From NCBI GenBank assembly GCA_027043685.1, contig JALUFI010000258.1, positions 1 through 8,643 of the forward strand: a stretch of DNA of 8,643 nucleotides, given 5' to 3'. Both the position numbers and the translations under genes were made by a program. The notes beneath the pieces are model-generated. The model was not told the DNA's origin. It made no database searches and saw only the letters and a program-made list of their open reading frames with translations. The DNA comes from Pyrodictiaceae archaeon (GTDB lineage: Archaea; Thermoproteota; Thermoprotei_A; Sulfolobales; Pyrodictiaceae). This document shows positions 1-7,000 of the stretch, in pieces (within the stretch, counting starts at the first letter, position 1; each line of letters begins with the position of its first letter).

Positions 1-29
1 GCCTGGGCGACGCAGGGGACCGGTGCTTC

Positions 30-63
30 GGCGAGGCATAGGAGGAGGGGCCTCGGCCTCGCC
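30..63. repeat. 8-bp inverted repeat (hairpin), loop 18 nt
   Basis: GGCGAGGC at 30-37 is the exact reverse complement of GCCTCGCC at 56-63. It could form a stem in RNA from either strand. With GC content this high, an 8-bp match at this distance may arise by chance. It brackets the TAG at 39-41 that would end the possible gene coming from the left. Confidence 0.4.
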
Positions 64-80
64 CTCGCAGCTCACCGCCC

Positions 81-145
81 CGCCCCCACCCGGGGCTCAC
101 CAGGGGGCCTCCACCGGGCATCCCCACCGGCCCCGGGTGGGGGCG
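81..145. repeat. Perfect 16-bp inverted repeat, loop 33 nt
   Basis: CGCCCCCACCCGGGGC (81-96) is the exact reverse complement of 130-145; a G-U pair could add one more step inside. It starts about 20 nt downstream of the stop of the minus-strand gene 167-766. All but two of the 16 pairs are G-C, so it would make a very stable hairpin in RNA from either strand. Archaeal termination depends mainly on T-tracts and none follows here, so it is not a standard terminator. It could protect the 3' end of the acdA operon mRNA, separate convergent transcripts, or be one copy of a dispersed element. Only the repeat itself is seen; each role is inference. Confidence 0.8.
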
Positions 146-166
146 TAGAGGAGCCGGAGGCTGCCT

Positions 167-766
167 CTATTTCCTGGGCGCCGCCGTCTCGGCGGGAGCA
201 GCCACCGGTATCCCCGCCCACTGGGCTGCGCGGCGGAGCGCGTTCCAGGCGCCCCACTCGTTGAGGGGGAACCAGAGCGCCTCCGGCGAGGAGACATTGT
301 AGACCCTGCCGCTGATGTTCATCCACCTATGGCCAACCACATGGATGACGTAGATTATAGTGGCGTTCGTGTATGGTAGCGGGTAGGGCATTATCACCCT
401 CCTCTCGCTGTGAAACATCCTGCTGATCTCCCTCGGCGTCCCCACAGCAGCCACGACGCCGCCCCACCACAGCACGTTGGCAGCCGCCTCCGCGGCCCCC
501 CGGACCGGGCACCTGGAGGCGTCGACCACGTAGACGCGGGGAGGGCTACGCGTAGAGGCAACAGCATCAAGCCCCAGGGGCTCCAGGCGAAGGCCGAGCC
601 TCCCCGCCGCCTCCTCGAGGAGCCGGAGGGCCCCTGGACGGAGGCAGGGAGCATAGGCCACCATGGGCCGCTGCGCCTGGAGGCGGTGACCGAGGAGGAG
701 CACGGCAGCGGCAGCCACGGCCCCGAGGAGGACGATGAGCAGGAGGGGCCAGGACCCGGCTCTCAA
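167..766 (-). CDS. Membrane-anchored extracytoplasmic protein of unknown function
   Basis: The product has 199 residues. Residues 1-7 are short and weakly positive (Arg2), residues 8-26 form a hydrophobic helix (PLLLIVLLGAVAAAAVLLLG), and about 170 residues follow, probably outside the membrane. The outer part has only two cysteines (Cys41, Cys86), which could pair, and three sequons (Asn134, Asn150, Asn157), which fits an exported domain. Residues 44-112 alternate helix and strand; residues 123-170 are aromatic-rich. I do not recognise the family. The start is TTG: its first two bases overlap the acdA stop as TTGA, and a strong Shine-Dalgarno lies 9 nt upstream, so translation is probably coupled to acdA. 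There is no promoter of its own. GC content is the highest in the window (45-46 of 60 bases on some lines). The final residues (ETAAPRK) are polar. A lipoprotein is unlikely, since no Cys lies next to the hydrophobic segment. That the gene is real is fairly sure; its role is unknown. Confidence 0.75.
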   Translation of the reverse strand: MRAGSWPLLLIVLLGAVAAAAVLLLGHRLQAQRPMVAYAPCLRPGALRLLEEAAGRLGLRLEPLGLDAVASTRSPPRVYVVDASRCPVRGAAEAAANVLWWGGVVAAVGTPREISRMFHSERRVIMPYPLPYTNATIIYVIHVVGHRWMNISGRVYNVSSPEALWFPLNEWGAWNALRRAAQWAGIPVAAPAETAAPRK

Positions 767-2244
767 GCCCCGACGCCTCCCCCGAGCACCCAGCGCCGGT
801 ACCTCTCCAGGTAGTCCTCCAGGGCGCCGCGCCGCTGGAGCCAGCGACCGTATACCCTTAGGGCCCAGAGAGCCCTAGCCGCCTCAGCCTCGGAGCCGTA
901 GACGGGTACACCGGCCTCCCTCTCGAGCCTCCTGGCTATCTCCCAGGCCCTCCTACCCCCAACCACCGGGGCCACTATGGGTATCATCACCCCCTGCCTC
1001 CGCAGCTCAGCGACAACCCGGGCCACCTTCGCGGGCAGCTCGTTACTAATACCCGCGAGGTTGAAGTACGGGATAAGCATAACCGCGTCCACCTCCCCGC
1101 TCTCAGCGACGATGCGCAGCGCCTCCACCAGGTGCTCATCCCTCGCGGAGCCAGTCACGTCAACCGGGTTCCTGGGACTAGCGAACGGCAGCAACACCCT
1201 CCGGAGACGGGCCTGCGTCCCGGGGCTAAGCTCCGGGACACGGAGACCCACGCTGCTCAGCCAGTCAGAAGCCATCACGCCACTACCCCCGCCAACAGTA
1301 ATTATCGCCACCCGGTCACCCGCCATCGGGGGCTGCAGCGCCAGGCCCAGCGCGAACCCATACATCTCACCAGGCGTATCCGCCGGAACCACACCCGTCT
1401 GCCGGAACACAGCCATGTAGACACGGTAGCTACCCGCAAGGCTCCCCGTATGGCTCGCAGCCGCCCTAGCACCAGCAGCACTCCTCCCAGCCTTCAAAGC
1501 AACCACGGGCTTCACCACAGTAGCCTCCTCCAAAGCCCTGCGGAACCGCGCCCCATCCTCCACACCCTCAATATACATAGCAATACTCCGCGTCTCCTCA
1601 TCACCCACAAGGTACGCAAGCAAGTCAGCCTCATCAACATCAGCCTTGTTCCCCAGGCTAACGAACCTGCTGACACCAACCCCCCTCATCTCAGCCCAGT
1701 CAAGCACCGCAGCCCCCAAGGCGCCACTCTGGCTAAGGAAAGCCACCGGCCCCGGACCCGGAAACCCCTGCCTAGACGGGTCAAAGAACGTCGCATTAAC
1801 ACCAGTCGAGGGCGAGTAGACACCAATACAGTTAGGCCCAACCATCCTCATCCCATAGCGCCGCACAATCTCCACAAGCTCCTCCTCCAGCCTAACACCC
1901 TCCCCACCAACCTCCCTGAACCCAGCACTAAGCACGATAACACCCTTCACACCACGCCTACCAGCCTCCTCAACAACCCTGGGCACAACACGAGCCGGAA
2001 CCGCAACAACCGCCAAGTCAACCGGGTCAGGGACATCGAGCACCGAGGGATAGGCACGGAGACCGAGAATCTCACGAGCATGCGGATTAACAGGGTACAA
2101 CGGACCACGGAAGCTGTTCTTCAAGTTATAGAGAACCATGTAGCCAACCTTCCCAGGCTCCCGGGCAGCACCGATAACCGCGATGCCACGGGGACGGAAG
2201 AAGACCTCCACACCCTCCCCAGGCCTAGGCCTACCGTGGGCCAC
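763..2244 (-). CDS. acdA: ADP-forming acetyl/acyl-CoA synthetase, alpha subunit
   Basis: This is the alpha subunit of the NDP-forming acyl-CoA synthetase, which turns acyl-CoA + ADP + Pi into acid + CoA + ATP; in archaea it is the main energy-conserving step of sugar and amino-acid fermentation, in the cytoplasm. With the GTG start the protein has 493 residues. A CoA-binding Rossmann domain comes first (FFRPRGIAVIGA, about 15-27; YPVNP; GPNCIG at 136-141). The succinyl-CoA-ligase-like domain follows (FLSQSGALG, about 169-177; SLGNKADVDEADLL), carrying the phosphorylated His in ASHTGSLAG (His265, codon 1450-1452), matching His257 of the Pyrococcus furiosus enzyme. The third domain is about 310-460 (ITVGGGSGVMASD; PRNPVDVTG). 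This 1-2-5 layout is that of a separate alpha subunit, usually about 460 residues; the ATP-grasp beta subunit (acdB) is not in the window. The GTG at 2244 has GGAGGT 8 nt upstream; a longer reading from TTG 2331 adds 29 unlikely residues and would run through the promoter. Substrate specificity (acetate, branched-chain or aryl acids) cannot be read from the sequence. Confidence 0.92.
   Translation of the reverse strand: MAHGRPRPGEGVEVFFRPRGIAVIGAAREPGKVGYMVLYNLKNSFRGPLYPVNPHAREILGLRAYPSVLDVPDPVDLAVVAVPARVVPRVVEEAGRRGVKGVIVLSAGFREVGGEGVRLEEELVEIVRRYGMRMVGPNCIGVYSPSTGVNATFFDPSRQGFPGPGPVAFLSQSGALGAAVLDWAEMRGVGVSRFVSLGNKADVDEADLLAYLVGDEETRSIAMYIEGVEDGARFRRALEEATVVKPVVALKAGRSAAGARAAASHTGSLAGSYRVYMAVFRQTGVVPADTPGEMYGFALGLALQPPMAGDRVAIITVGGGSGVMASDWLSSVGLRVPELSPGTQARLRRVLLPFASPRNPVDVTGSARDEHLVEALRIVAESGEVDAVMLIPYFNLAGISNELPAKVARVVAELRRQGVMIPIVAPVVGGRRAWEIARRLEREAGVPVYGSEAEAARALWALRVYGRWLQRRGALEDYLERYRRWVLGGGVGA
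776..783 (-). promoter_or_regulatory. Ribosome binding site for the TTG-started gene 167-766
   Basis: On the minus strand this reads GGGGGAGG, ending 9 nt before the TTG at 766-764. It lies inside the last codons of acdA. It decides the rare TTG start, because no ATG or GTG sits before the hydrophobic segment, and it supports reading the two genes as one translationally coupled unit. Confidence 0.65.
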
Positions 2245-2252
2245 GACACCAA

Positions 2253-2258
2253 ACCTCC
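2253..2258 (-). promoter_or_regulatory. Ribosome binding site of acdA
   Basis: The minus strand reads GGAGGT here, 8 nt before the GTG at 2244-2242. It is a full match to the anti-Shine-Dalgarno of archaeal 16S rRNA and is the main reason for choosing this GTG over the in-frame TTG at 2331 or the GTG at 2211, which has a purine run directly against it. Confidence 0.75.
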
Positions 2259-2288
2259 GAAACGAGAAGAGGAGAGGGACACGCCACC

Positions 2289-2300
2289 CAATAAACAATC
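2289..2300 (-). promoter_or_regulatory. Probable TATA box of the acdA unit
   Basis: The minus strand reads GATTGTTTATTG, the most A/T-rich block between the slaB end and acdA. With the usual archaeal spacing of about 26 nt, transcription would begin near 2267, giving a leader of about 22 nt that includes the GGAGGT. No good BRE is visible. Its place inside the longer possible acdA reading frame is a further argument for the GTG start. The T6 terminator just upstream suggests that acdA is transcribed separately from slaB. Confidence 0.5.
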
Positions 2301-2405
2301 CACGAAACCAGCCCCCGGCGAGACACCCCAAGAGGAGACATGGGGCACCTAGAATAGGTGGACGGAGAGAGGGAGAGTAGAGGCCCGCCTCAACGAGCCC
2401 CCGGG

Positions 2406-2411
2406 AAAAAA
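2406..2411 (-). terminator. T-tract terminator after the slaB-like gene
   Basis: There is a run of six T on the minus strand, 50 nt past the stop of the stalk gene. Between stop and T-tract lies a GC-rich hairpin (CGCGGC at 2454-2459 pairing with GCCGCG at 2439-2444, loop 9 nt), followed by a second short run of four T (2424-2427). Archaeal RNA polymerase stops at T-tracts, so this probably ends the stalk transcript before acdA begins; the hairpin may help or may only protect the 3' end. Confidence 0.55.
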
Positions 2412-2461
2412 CATGGGTATCCCTTTTGCTACGCGCCCCGCGGCGCCCCGGGTGCCGCGCG

Positions 2462-3856
2462 CTAGGCGGCCGTCAGCTTCATCATGCGGACGGCCACATA
2501 GATGGCCACTATGATGCCTATTATCGCCACCACCACGGCAGCGAGCGCCCACTTGCTGGCACTGTTGGCGTTATTGAGCGCCTGCTGCATCTGCTGCCCT
2601 AGCTGCTGCACCACTGTGTTCTGGAGGTTGGTCAGCTTGTTCTGCAGGTCATCGAGCCTGTTCTTCACGTCAGCTATCTCCTTGCCCAGCTTGTCCATGA
2701 CCTCCTTCTTCGCAGCAGATACCTGGGCATCGACGTAGTCCTTCGTAGCATACTTGGTCTCAAGCTCATTAGCTATGTTGTTTAGCTTGTTGGAGAGCTG
2801 GCTGAGCTGCTGCTGCAGGCTGTTCAGCTGCGCGCTCAGCTGGTCCAGAGCAGTCTTCACGTCAGCGACCTTGGTGTCCACGTAGTCCTTGGTAGCGTAC
2901 TTGGTCTCAAGCTCCTGGGTCAGGTTCTTGACCTGCTGGGCAAGCGCGGCAGCCTGGTTAGCCAGGGCCTTCACCTGGCCCTGCAGCTGGCTCACCGCGT
3001 TCTGGAGGTCGCTGATGCTCTTGCCCTGCTGCTGCACCGTGCTCTGGAGACTGCTCAGCTTCGAGGCTAGGTCGTTCACGCTCTTAGCTAGAGCGTCATA
3101 CTTGGTTGCCAGGTCGCTCACCTTGCTGGCTATGTCGTTGAGCGTCTTAGCAATCTCCTCCTGAGTCTTCATCAGCTTCTTTATCACGTACACCTGGCTC
3201 TTTATCACTATCGGGTTCTTGATCTCCGTCACACCCACCTTAGTGACCTCAACCATAGTCATGTTAGGCATGTAGTCAGTCTTCTCAACCATTATCGTGT
3301 AGCGGCCAGGGCTGCTGACCGGCACCACGAAGCTGCCATCCTGCCCGGTCATGGTCTTAGCGCCGGTCTCCTTCACGCAGACACAGGCACCAGCCACTGG
3401 CTTGCCGTTCTCGTCGACAACGTAGCCCTTGATGCTGTAGCTGGGAGCCACAGTGAAGGTTATCTTAATCGGCTGCGCGCTATACACGGTCTGCCACTGC
3501 CCAGCTATCAGCGCCTGGCCACTATAGGTCAGCTCAGCGGTGAAGGTGCCTATGCCGTCAGTGGTCTCATTGTGCTTGTACACGTATACGTACTTAGTAG
3601 CGTCACGCAGATTGGCGCTAGCGAATGCAACAACCTTGCCCTTAGCATTGGTTACACGTATCACTATTGTACCGTTGAAGGGTGCACTGAACTCGACCAC
3701 AAGCTTAATGTCGGAGTTAGGGTAGTAACTCGCCTTATCGCTGTAGAACTTCACTATACCGCTGACTGCAACATTGCTAGCCGCGGCAGCGGCTGCCGGG
3801 AGCAGAAGCGCCGCGAGGAGCGCAGAAGCCACAAAGTACCTATACATGCCTTTCAT
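2462..3856 (-). CDS. slaB: S-layer stalk protein, coiled coil with C-terminal membrane anchor (SlaB-like)
   Basis: This is the membrane-bound stalk that carries the S-layer canopy; in Sulfolobales SlaB does this as a trimer. The protein has 464 residues from ATG 3856. Residues 1-26 are a signal peptide (MKGMYRYFVASALLAALLLP, then an Ala run). Residues 28-137 form a beta-sandwich domain. Residues 140-215 resemble a carboxypeptidase regulatory-like domain (GYVVDENGKPVAGA, DGSF, GRYTI) with a CVC pair at Cys158/Cys160, the only cysteines. A Leu/Gln/Lys/Asn-rich coiled coil follows at about 222-425, with ELETKYATKDYVD at 315-327 and again at 364-376, 49 residues apart. The membrane helix is 436-456, followed by RMMKLTAA, so the C-terminus is cytoplasmic. 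There are four sequons. The ATG has GGTGA 7 nt upstream; a longer frame from GTG/ATG-like codons up to 4048 would put about 64 residues before the signal peptide and cross the promoter, so it is rejected. The position directly downstream of slaA on the same strand is the known slaA-slaB order. The symbol is by role and architecture, not by close identity. Confidence 0.82.
   Translation of the reverse strand: MKGMYRYFVASALLAALLLPAAAAAASNVAVSGIVKFYSDKASYYPNSDIKLVVEFSAPFNGTIVIRVTNAKGKVVAFASANLRDATKYVYVYKHNETTDGIGTFTAELTYSGQALIAGQWQTVYSAQPIKITFTVAPSYSIKGYVVDENGKPVAGACVCVKETGAKTMTGQDGSFVVPVSSPGRYTIMVEKTDYMPNMTMVEVTKVGVTEIKNPIVIKSQVYVIKKLMKTQEEIAKTLNDIASKVSDLATKYDALAKSVNDLASKLSSLQSTVQQQGKSISDLQNAVSQLQGQVKALANQAAALAQQVKNLTQELETKYATKDYVDTKVADVKTALDQLSAQLNSLQQQLSQLSNKLNNIANELETKYATKDYVDAQVSAAKKEVMDKLGKEIADVKNRLDDLQNKLTNLQNTVVQQLGQQMQQALNNANSASKWALAAVVVAIIGIIVAIYVAVRMMKLTAA
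2733..2914 (-). repeat. Tandem-like duplication inside the stalk coiled coil (2 copies, 147-bp spacing)
   Basis: Two 35-bp stretches, 2733-2767 and 2880-2914, differ at only two bases. Both encode ELETKYATKDYV in the same frame. The offset of 147 bp is 49 codons, exactly seven heptads, so the copies sit at the same coiled-coil register. The sequence between them has drifted. It is best seen as an internal duplication in the stalk that kept its phase. Confidence 0.8.
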
Positions 3857-3863
3857 ACCGGCT

Positions 3864-3868
3864 TCACC
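3864..3868 (-). promoter_or_regulatory. Ribosome binding site of the slaB-like gene
   Basis: The minus strand reads GGTGA, 7 nt before ATG 3856-3854. The slaA-like gene uses the same GGTGA core with a 6-nt spacer. It decides the start: the upstream extension of the frame has no comparable site, and the next ATG (3847) is only three codons further in. Confidence 0.65.
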
Positions 3869-3940
3869 CTTACCCTCATGCCCCCTGAGCCTAACCCAGC
3901 TAGGGCGGTATTCCACACGCACAGTCCCTGGAGCCTGGGA

Positions 3941-3946
3941 TTTAAA
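3941..3946 (-). promoter_or_regulatory. TATA box of the slaB-like gene
   Basis: TTTAAA stands in an otherwise GC-rich stretch (minus strand AGGGTTTAAATCCC). At the usual archaeal spacing transcription would start near 3917, leaving an untranslated leader of about 60 nt before the ATG at 3856, longer than that of acdA. Lying after the slaA T-tract, it gives the stalk gene its own promoter. Confidence 0.6.
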
Positions 3947-4011
3947 CCCTTGAGGCCCAAGTGGGACGGAGGAAAACCGAGACAAAATGCGATGCGAGCT
4001 TCTGGAAGCGC

Positions 4012-4017
4012 AAAAAA
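4012..4017 (-). terminator. T-tract terminator after the slaA-like gene
   Basis: There is a run of six T on the minus strand, 50 nt past the TAA stop of slaA, followed by two runs of four T (3984-3987 and 3973-3976). Only a weak GGCC/GGCC stem lies between the stop and the tract. A series of T-tracts is typical of archaeal termination. The signal may be partial, letting some transcripts read into slaB. Confidence 0.55.
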
Positions 4018-4067
4018 CGGGTGGGGTAATCAACACCCTAGCCCTCACTGAGGCCTTGCTGGCCCCC

Positions 4068-7000
4068 TTACTGGGTCACAGTAACCACTATCTCCTTGGC
4101 GCTGCCGACCGGCACCGGGTTGTCCGGCGACAGCACCGGCACTACCACTATCTTGTAGGTGCCAGGCTTCAGCGGCGTGAAGCCGAAGCCAGTGGTCATA
4201 TCGCCTACCCTTACTGGCTGGAAGCCGTACGCCGGGCTTACGGCATCGATCGCCAGCTTGCCGGTGCTGTTGTACTCCACGAATATCAGCACGTAGAAGG
4301 CGTCACCAGCGCCGCCCAGGTTCTTCAGCACCTGCTTCATCGTCGTCGGGTTGTACTCTAGCTTTATCGATATGTAGGCCGGCTGCCCTACCTTCAGCGT
4401 CGCCACCGGCACGAACTTGTTGCCCTGCAGCAGGTAGGTCATGGTCTCGGTTACGTTGCTGGCCTTGTTCGGCGGCACCTGGACCGGCGGCGCACCGACG
4501 TATATCGTGTACTCGGCAGTGTAGCTCTTGCCGTTGCTGCCAGCCAGGTCGTAGTAGTAGAAGGTCACGTTCTCGCCGCTCGCCGCTATTATCCTGCCAG
4601 CGCCGGTGCTGCCACTGCAGAATATCCTAGCTATCGCGGTCATGTTTACTACCGGTATGTAGACGCCGTCGCTGGTCTCCTTGAGCCATATCACAGGGTT
4701 GCCGAAGCCGACGTTGTTGGCTAGCTTGTAGCCAGCGGTGGTGTTGGTTATCACGTCGAAGAGGTTGTAGCCGCTCCAGTTCAGCACGTTGTTCGGCCAG
4801 GTTATCATTAGCGCTAGTATCTTGGTGTCATTGGCGCTGTAGAATAGGTCGTAGTAGCCGCTCACCATTGCCTGGTGGTACAGGTCTAGCAGCGTTATGT
4901 CGGTCACGGTGGCCTTGACGACGTCACCGCCGCTCGGGCAGCTGCTGGAGCCTAGCGGGCAGCTGCAGCTGTAGTAGGGCTTCGGCTTACCAGTGGTAGC
5001 GTCAACCACTTGTATGGTGCCATTCATGTCCAGCGCCTTAGTCCACACCATTACGGTTGCGCCTGCAGCGCTGCACTGGGCCGGGCTCGGCGGGCACTGG
5101 GCAGCGTCGTCGCCGTAGTAGACGTAGATCTTCTTGCCTGCTAGCAGCTGCGCCGGGTCCCTCACCTTTATGTTGAGCTGGCTGGCTAGGTAGTAGGTTA
5201 TGTTCTCGAGGCTGAAGTTGCCTATCACGTAGACGCCAGGCGCCACCTCGGTTATCGTCATCGGGTAGCCGGTGTACTGCTGTAGATCGTAGAGCGTTAT
5301 CGCTAGGCTTATGCCCTGTATCCTTATCCAGATGTGCTTCAGCAGATACTCGCCCAGCGTCGGCGCGGTGGCGCTGCCGTACGGCGTGTTAGCGTCGTCC
5401 TGGTCTACGTAGAGGTTCTTGTCGCTGTCAACTAGCACTATCTTGAACATCGTTATGCCGGTCGCGGGTACGCCGGTCTTGTTGGTCACGTCCTGCCATA
5501 TGGTGCTCTTGTTGTACTCCTCCTCCATCTTCTTCATTATCACTGCCTGCGCATCAGCGTCGTCGACAGTGTAGTAGAGGTATATCTGGCCCTTGCTGGG
5601 CTCCACGTGCACGCTGGCCACGTGCACCTTGGGGCTCACGCAGCCGCCTATCACCGCTGCCCAGTCTAGCGGCTGGCCGTTGTTGGAGGCCACGAACTTC
5701 GGTATCAGGCTCTGCGCTAGCTGTATAGCCTTGGCGTTGTTCGGCGTCTGGTCGACGTAGGTGAAGTTGATCCACATGCAGTAGCTGCATGGGCTTGGTA
5801 ATATTACGTTTGGCGCATTGCTGTAGTCGTTCAGCAGGTTGAAGTCAATGTAGACCTCGTCGTATAGCGTCATGTTGACGTACTGGCTGCCGAACTTTAT
5901 CGGCACTATCCTGCCGGGTGCCGGGTTGCTGCCGCTGAAGGCGTAGTAGGCGTCCCTCAGGGTGGCGTTGCCGCGGAACCAGGCGGTGTCGGTCTCGTTG
6001 GGTAGCTGGTAGATCCATAGGTAGCCGGTGACGTATTTGCCGCCTAGCGTGTAGACCTTGTACTCTACGCGCACGCCCTCGGCTGCCTGGTTGTCCAGGT
6101 TGGCGTCAGGGTCGTAGACTATCACCTTTACCGGGGTGCCGAACTTGACGTTGGTTATCTCCTTGTTCCAGTTGTTGGGATCTACCACCATTATCTTGGC
6201 GTCCTCGAAGGCTAGTACTGCGCTGACGCTGGCCCTGCCTAGAGTCGGGCTGATGTAGGTCAGCTTCAGTATGCTGCCGTTTAGCCAGCTACTCGGGCAG
6301 CCAGCGTAGGTTAGGCCGTCGGTGGCGTTCACATAGTATATCTTCAGCACGCCGGTGAAGACGCCAGTGTTGGCGCCAGTCTCGGTTAGGTTGCTTAGCT
6401 CGAAGTAGCACTCGCCTACCTGGCTGCCCTTAGTGCCGTCTGGGTTGATCTGGTATAGCGGTATGCTTATCTTACCGTTGCCAGCGACGTATATCAGCGT
6501 GCGGCCGTTCTTGTCGGTCTTTATCAGCTCTATGCGGACCTCAGTGTTGTTTATGCTATCGACCTTACAGCAGTTGAAGTTCCTGCCGTCATCAGTTACC
6601 GTCACGTGTACTATCTGGGCGGTGTTGCCGTTAGGCGTGTCAACGTCGGCGTTGGGTGCGCCGGTGGCGGTGGTTAGCTTGTCGGCTATAGGTATCACTG
6701 TGCGGTCGATGCTTATGCTGACTGTCTGTATCTTGGTGTAGCCGCTAGCTGTGTAGGGCTCGGGCATCTGCTGCTTGTTGACAGCGAACCTGTCAGTTAG
6801 GTAGACCTTGATACCGGTTATGGTTAGGCCGTTAGCGGCTGCGTACTCGTTGAGCTTGGTCCAGTTGATGAGTGTTAGGTTGATCTGTAGCTCTATTGTG
6901 TTAGGTGCTACGTGGTGGAATGCTAGGTACAGCGTTGCGTTGTTGATCGTTGTTGCCGGTACCTCTATGGTCTTGTTGTCAGGGGTCTTCATGACGGCGT

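Larger units (their letters stand above)
1..166. other. GC-rich non-coding tail, possible convergent gene end at left edge
   Basis: This stretch follows the stop of the leftmost minus-strand gene. No gene in it is convincing. One + strand reading (3-41) gives LGDAGDRCFGEA and a TAG stop, with mostly G or C at third codon positions; it could be the last 12 residues of a gene running in from the left and converging on the minus-strand genes, but twelve residues prove nothing. Another + frame stays open from position 1 to about 262, yet its product is Pro/Gly/Arg-rich and looks like a by-product of GC content. Two inverted repeats (30-63 and 81-145) fill most of the region. There is no T-tract on either strand, so no ordinary archaeal terminator is seen. 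Confidence 0.4.
2245..2461 (-). other. Intergenic region between slaB-like gene and acdA
   Basis: With the GTG start chosen for acdA, about 217 bases separate the genes. In order of transcription they hold a GC hairpin (2439-2459), the T6 tract (2406-2411), a purine/pyrimidine-biased stretch with no gene (2301-2400), the acdA TATA-like block (2289-2300), and the acdA leader with its ribosome binding site. I see no small gene in it. Confidence 0.6.

Noticed and set aside
1..166. Possible tRNA or other structured RNA in the left tail
   Set aside because: No T-loop or acceptor-stem pattern can be fitted; only the two simple inverted repeats are seen.
1..262. Long + strand frame open from the left edge
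   Set aside because: It has a Pro/Gly/Arg-rich product, runs through the 16-bp inverted repeat and into the antisense of a real gene, and is expected from a lack of A/T-rich stop codons.
410..814. 134-codon + strand frame opposite the unknown membrane protein
   Set aside because: It is rich in Pro, Gly, Arg and His with no domain pattern. The minus-strand frame has a ribosome binding site, a membrane helix and coupling to acdA.
1132..2352. 406-codon open frame on the + strand opposite acdA
   Set aside because: The product is rich in His, Pro, Arg, Asn and Thr with almost no hydrophobic core. It mirrors the strongly biased codons of acdA, whose domains and catalytic His are clear on the other strand.
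3987..4361. 124-codon + strand frame over the slaA 3' end and the intergenic region
   Set aside because: It is antisense to the well-supported slaA C-terminus and terminator, with low-complexity His/Arg-rich content.
5554..5790. 78-codon minus-strand frame inside slaA
   Set aside because: It is in a different frame of slaA with Arg/Gln-rich composition and no start signal.
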